Shown: positions 5,804 through 7,498 of the stretch, one piece after another
How the letters are laid out: every line of letters begins with the position of its first letter
Numbering within the stretch: position 1 is the first letter of the stretch
NCBI GenBank assembly: GCA_045605145.1
Contig: JAZUPH010000089.1
Span: forward strand, 1-7,498
Direction: 5' to 3'
DNA length: 7,498 bases
Source: CAMNAO01 sp045605145
GTDB taxonomy: Bacteria; Bacillota; Clostridia; Oscillospirales; Oscillospiraceae
Program-made: the position numbers and the translations under genes
The notes under the pieces: generated by a model
Database searches by the model: none
Told to the model about the DNA's origin: nothing
Seen by the model: only the letters and a program-made list of their open reading frames with translations

Positions 5804-6322
5804 ATGGACGGGCTTAACAGACAGCTGCACGACCAGATCCGCATATTGAACGCCATACTGCACCGCGGCAAAAAGGGCCGCCACCATGACGGCAATCCGC
5901 CACACGGACCAGGCGGAGAGCGGGGTGAAGGCTGGCACGAGCACGGGCACGATCCCCACCGCGGCAACCGCGCCGTCAGCCAATACAGGGTACTGTCGAA
6001 GCTGCTGGAATCTGACGGGATCAGTCAGCGCGATCTTACCATACTGATGGGTGTGCGTCCCCAGAGCACGGGAGAGCTGGTTGACAAGCTGGAGGCTGCC
6101 GGTCTGGTCACCCGCCGCCGCAGCGATACCGACCGCCGGGTGGTGAACATTTTCCTCACGGAAAACGGCAGGCAGAAAGCGGTGGAGATGCACAACCGGG
6201 ATCTTGGCGAGCTGGACAGCGTATTCTCCCCCCTGTCTGAAGAGGAAAAGCTGCAGCTTATAGCACTGCTGCGCAAGCTCAACAGCGCAAACGGTGAGCC
6301 CGACACACCCGACATGGCTTAA
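5804..6322 (+). CDS. MarR-family transcriptional regulator with a His-rich insert, possible metal sensor
   Basis: DNA-binding regulator of 172 residues. The winged helix-turn-helix is clear: SQYRVLSKLL (59-68), SQRDLTILMGVRPQSTGELVDKLEAAGLV (74-102, recognition helix around 85-97) and the wing RRRSDTDRRVVNIFLTENG (104-122). After it come the C-terminal dimerisation helices. The unusual part is a Gly/His-rich insert between the first helix and the HTH (about 20-56) with eight histidines: 20, 27, 28, 34, 45, 47, 49 and 52, including HEHGH. Together with the ZIP transporter gene next door this suggests a metal-responsive regulator, functionally like the zinc-sensing MarR protein AdcR, though the insert does not resemble AdcR's sites from memory. 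The start is supported by AAAGGAG 9 bases upstream. A hairpin follows the stop. The MarR fold is certain; the metal role is inference. Confidence 0.93.
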   Translation: MDGLNRQLHDQIRILNAILHRGKKGRHHDGNPPHGPGGERGEGWHEHGHDPHRGNRAVSQYRVLSKLLESDGISQRDLTILMGVRPQSTGELVDKLEAAGLVTRRRSDTDRRVVNIFLTENGRQKAVEMHNRDLGELDSVFSPLSEEEKLQLIALLRKLNSANGEPDTPDMA

Positions 6323-6328
6323 ATAATT

Positions 6329-6356
6329 GCCCCGACCGCCCTGCAGCTGTCGGGGC
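6329..6356 (+). terminator. Hairpin between the marR-type and ZIP genes, weak terminator or attenuator
   Basis: GCCCCGAC (6329-6336) and GTCGGGGC (6349-6356) form an 8-bp GC-rich perfect stem with a 12-base loop, 7 bases past the MarR stop. Only TGTACTTT follows, so the U-run is poor and read-through to the transporter gene is likely in part. Confidence 0.5.
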
Positions 6357-6376
6357 TGTACTTTGCCGGTGGGCTA

Positions 6377-6404
6377 TTTACATATCACGGATTTATGATA
6401 AAAT
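6377..6404 (+). promoter_or_regulatory. Promoter of the ZIP transporter gene
   Basis: TTTACA (6377-6382), a 16-base spacer, TAAAAT (6399-6404) with TG at the extended -10 position. The leader would be about 45 bases. The -35 and the following bases (TTTACATATC) match the marR-type promoter (TTGACATATC) at 9 of 10 positions, which hints at shared control. Confidence 0.55.
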
Positions 6405-6455
6405 TCTTCCCAAGGACATACACTTTATAAATTTTATGCACTTACAGGAGGTTGT

Positions 6456-7256
6456 ATGGACATTTTCATGAGTGACGGATTTAAAGCGTTTCTGGGCATA
6501 ATCCTGCCCTTTGTTGGCACTACTCTTGGTGCCTCAATGGTATTCTTCCTGAAAAAAGAGATGGACGGCCGCCTGCAGAAGGCACTCCTCGGCTTTGCGG
6601 CGGGTGTAATGATCGCCGCAAGCGTGTGGTCACTGCTCATACCCGCCATCGAAATGGCGGAGGCTTCCGGCGCCGTGGCATGGATACCGGCGGTGGTGGG
6701 TTTTCTGGGCGGTATCGCCTTTTTGCTGCTGCTGGACACCTTCATCCCCCACCTGCACCTTGATTCCGACTGTCCCGAGGGTAAGGCCTGCGGGCTGGGC
6801 AAGTCGCTGATGCTGGTGCTGGCAGTGACGCTGCACAACATTCCCGAGGGAATGGCCGTCGGTGTGGTTCTGGCGGGTATGCTGTCCGGCAGCGAGGTCA
6901 TCACTACCGCAGGGGCGCTGACCCTGTCTCTGGGCATCGCGATACAGAACTTCCCCGAGGGGGCCATAGTGTCCATGCCGCTCATCGACTCTGGCCTTGG
7001 GAAGAAGAAGGCCTTCGGCTACGGCATGATGTCCGGCATAGTGGAGCCGCTGGGTGCCATAGTGACCATACTGCTCACCGCGCTTATTGAGCCGGTGCTG
7101 CCCTACATCCTCGCCTTCGCCGCCGGTGCCATGATCTATGTGGTGGTGGAGGAGCTGATACCCGAATCCCAGATGGGTCAGCACTCAAACATCGGCACCA
7201 TAGGCGCCGCGCTGGGTTTTGCGCTTATGATGGTGCTGGATGTGGCTCTGGGCTGA
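6456..7256 (+). CDS. ZIP-family divalent metal transporter (GufA/ZupT-like)
   Basis: Inner-membrane metal importer of 266 residues, about eight transmembrane segments. Metal-site signatures of the family are intact: HNIPEGMAVG (127-136) with His127, Asn128 and Glu131; IQNFPEG (163-169) with Gln164, Asn165 and Glu168; SGIVEPLGA (193-201); and VVEELIPE (230-237) with Glu232 and Glu233. The loop PHLHLDSDCPEGKAC (98-112) between transmembrane segments 3 and 4 holds two His, two Asp and two Cys and could bind metal before transport. Zinc is the usual substrate, but iron or manganese are possible in this family. The start follows AGGAGGT by 4 bases. A second in-frame ATG at 6468 is too far from it. 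The gene lies 133 bases after the MarR-type regulator on the same strand, has its own promoter, and ends 45 bases before a strong terminator. No truncation is seen. Confidence 0.94.
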   Translation: MDIFMSDGFKAFLGIILPFVGTTLGASMVFFLKKEMDGRLQKALLGFAAGVMIAASVWSLLIPAIEMAEASGAVAWIPAVVGFLGGIAFLLLLDTFIPHLHLDSDCPEGKACGLGKSLMLVLAVTLHNIPEGMAVGVVLAGMLSGSEVITTAGALTLSLGIAIQNFPEGAIVSMPLIDSGLGKKKAFGYGMMSGIVEPLGAIVTILLTALIEPVLPYILAFAAGAMIYVVVEELIPESQMGQHSNIGTIGAALGFALMMVLDVALG

Positions 7257-7301
7257 GAGCGTGCGGCAGGATACTGACAGGGTACATATTTCCAAAACAA
7301 G

Positions 7302-7340
7302 ACCGCCTTACGGAGAAAGCACTCCATAAGGCGGTTTTTT
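7302..7340 (+). terminator. Strong rho-independent terminator, probably bidirectional
   Basis: ACCGCCTTA (7302-7310) pairs with TAAGGCGGT (7327-7335), and inside it GGAG (7312-7315) pairs with CTCC (7322-7325) across one mismatch. Six T (7335-7340) follow on the plus strand. On the minus strand the stem is followed by CTTGTTTT, so it can also end the convergent hydrolase transcript. Confidence 0.92.
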
Positions 7341-7355
7341 GCATTCATTATTAAG

Positions 7356-7498
7356 TTACACGCCGATTTGATGGCTACGCCAGAATGCGCAGGCCCGCAC
7401 CAGCCAGCCGTGGGCATCCATGCCCGCGCCTGTGCCGAAACCGTGGCCGCCCCGAGACACCCGCTCAAAGCCGTGGTCAACGCCGGCAAGATTCAATG
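7356..7498 (-). CDS. Alpha/beta hydrolase (esterase-like), C-terminal fragment
   Basis: The frame enters from the right edge and stops with TAA at 7358-7356, leaving 46 residues. It reads LNLAGVDHGFERVSRGGHGFG, then ends in MDAHGWLVRACAFWRSHQIGV. This resembles the last part of small-molecule esterases and dienelactone hydrolase-like proteins: a 'G..HE' strand, the catalytic His in GGHGFG, then a terminal helix with W and AFW. The nucleophile Ser and acidic residue lie outside the window, so activity and substrate cannot be judged. It converges on the ZIP gene, and the terminator at 7302-7340 serves both. Confidence 0.7.
   Translation of the reverse strand, partial: LNLAGVDHGFERVSRGGHGFGTGAGMDAHGWLVRACAFWRSHQIGV

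Noticed and set aside
6434..7184. Minus-strand open frames opposite the ZIP gene
   Set aside because: They are shadows of a strongly conserved membrane protein gene. No ribosome binding site or recognisable domain is present.
7178..7489. Minus-strand frame of 103 codons at the right edge
   Set aside because: It runs through the strong terminator and into the ZIP gene. The neighbouring frame ending at 7356 has the alpha/beta hydrolase GGHGFG signature and stops before the terminator.

Overview
The window looks like chromosome from a gut-type Clostridia/Oscillospiraceae (Firmicutes) relative. Reasons: strong AGGAGG-type ribosome binding sites, sigma-A promoters (TTGACA/TATAAA type), a monoderm-style diacyl lipoprotein and PcsB-like secreted M23 hydrolases, fairly high GC, and intergenic DNA packed with palindromic repeats. 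The organism call is an inference; there is no rRNA or other marker here. No tRNA, rRNA, CRISPR array, transposase or integrase was seen.

Layout. (a) 1-1312, minus strand: 5' part of a phage-type minor structural protein (DUF859-like) that runs off the left edge. (b) 1313-1768: a 456-base non-coding stretch made of several palindromic and short tandem repeats (REP/MITE-like mosaic). (c) 1769-2341, minus: secreted cyclophilin lipoprotein (peptidyl-prolyl isomerase) with its own promoter. (d) 2489-5437, minus: two tandem paralogous PcsB-like murein hydrolases (signal peptide, long coiled coil, linker, LytM/M23 domain), separated by 48 bases and probably co-transcribed from one or two promoters upstream of 5437. 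(e) 5438-5803: divergent promoter region. (f) 5804-6322, plus: MarR-family regulator with a histidine-rich insert. (g) 6456-7256, plus: ZIP-family (GufA-type) metal transporter, ending at a strong probably bidirectional terminator. (h) 7356-7498, minus: C-terminal end of an alpha/beta hydrolase entering from the right edge.

How the genes may work together. The two hydrolases and the cyclophilin all act outside the membrane: peptidoglycan cleavage at division or daughter-cell separation, and folding of secreted proteins. The MarR regulator and ZIP transporter look like a metal uptake pair, in which the His-rich insert could sense the transported metal (zinc or another divalent ion) and control both promoters, which share a TT(G/T)ACATATC element. 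The phage-type gene behind the repeat block is out of context and may mark a prophage remnant, an island edge or an assembly join. The most distinctive item is the His-rich MarR/ZIP pair; I see no clearly new multi-gene system.
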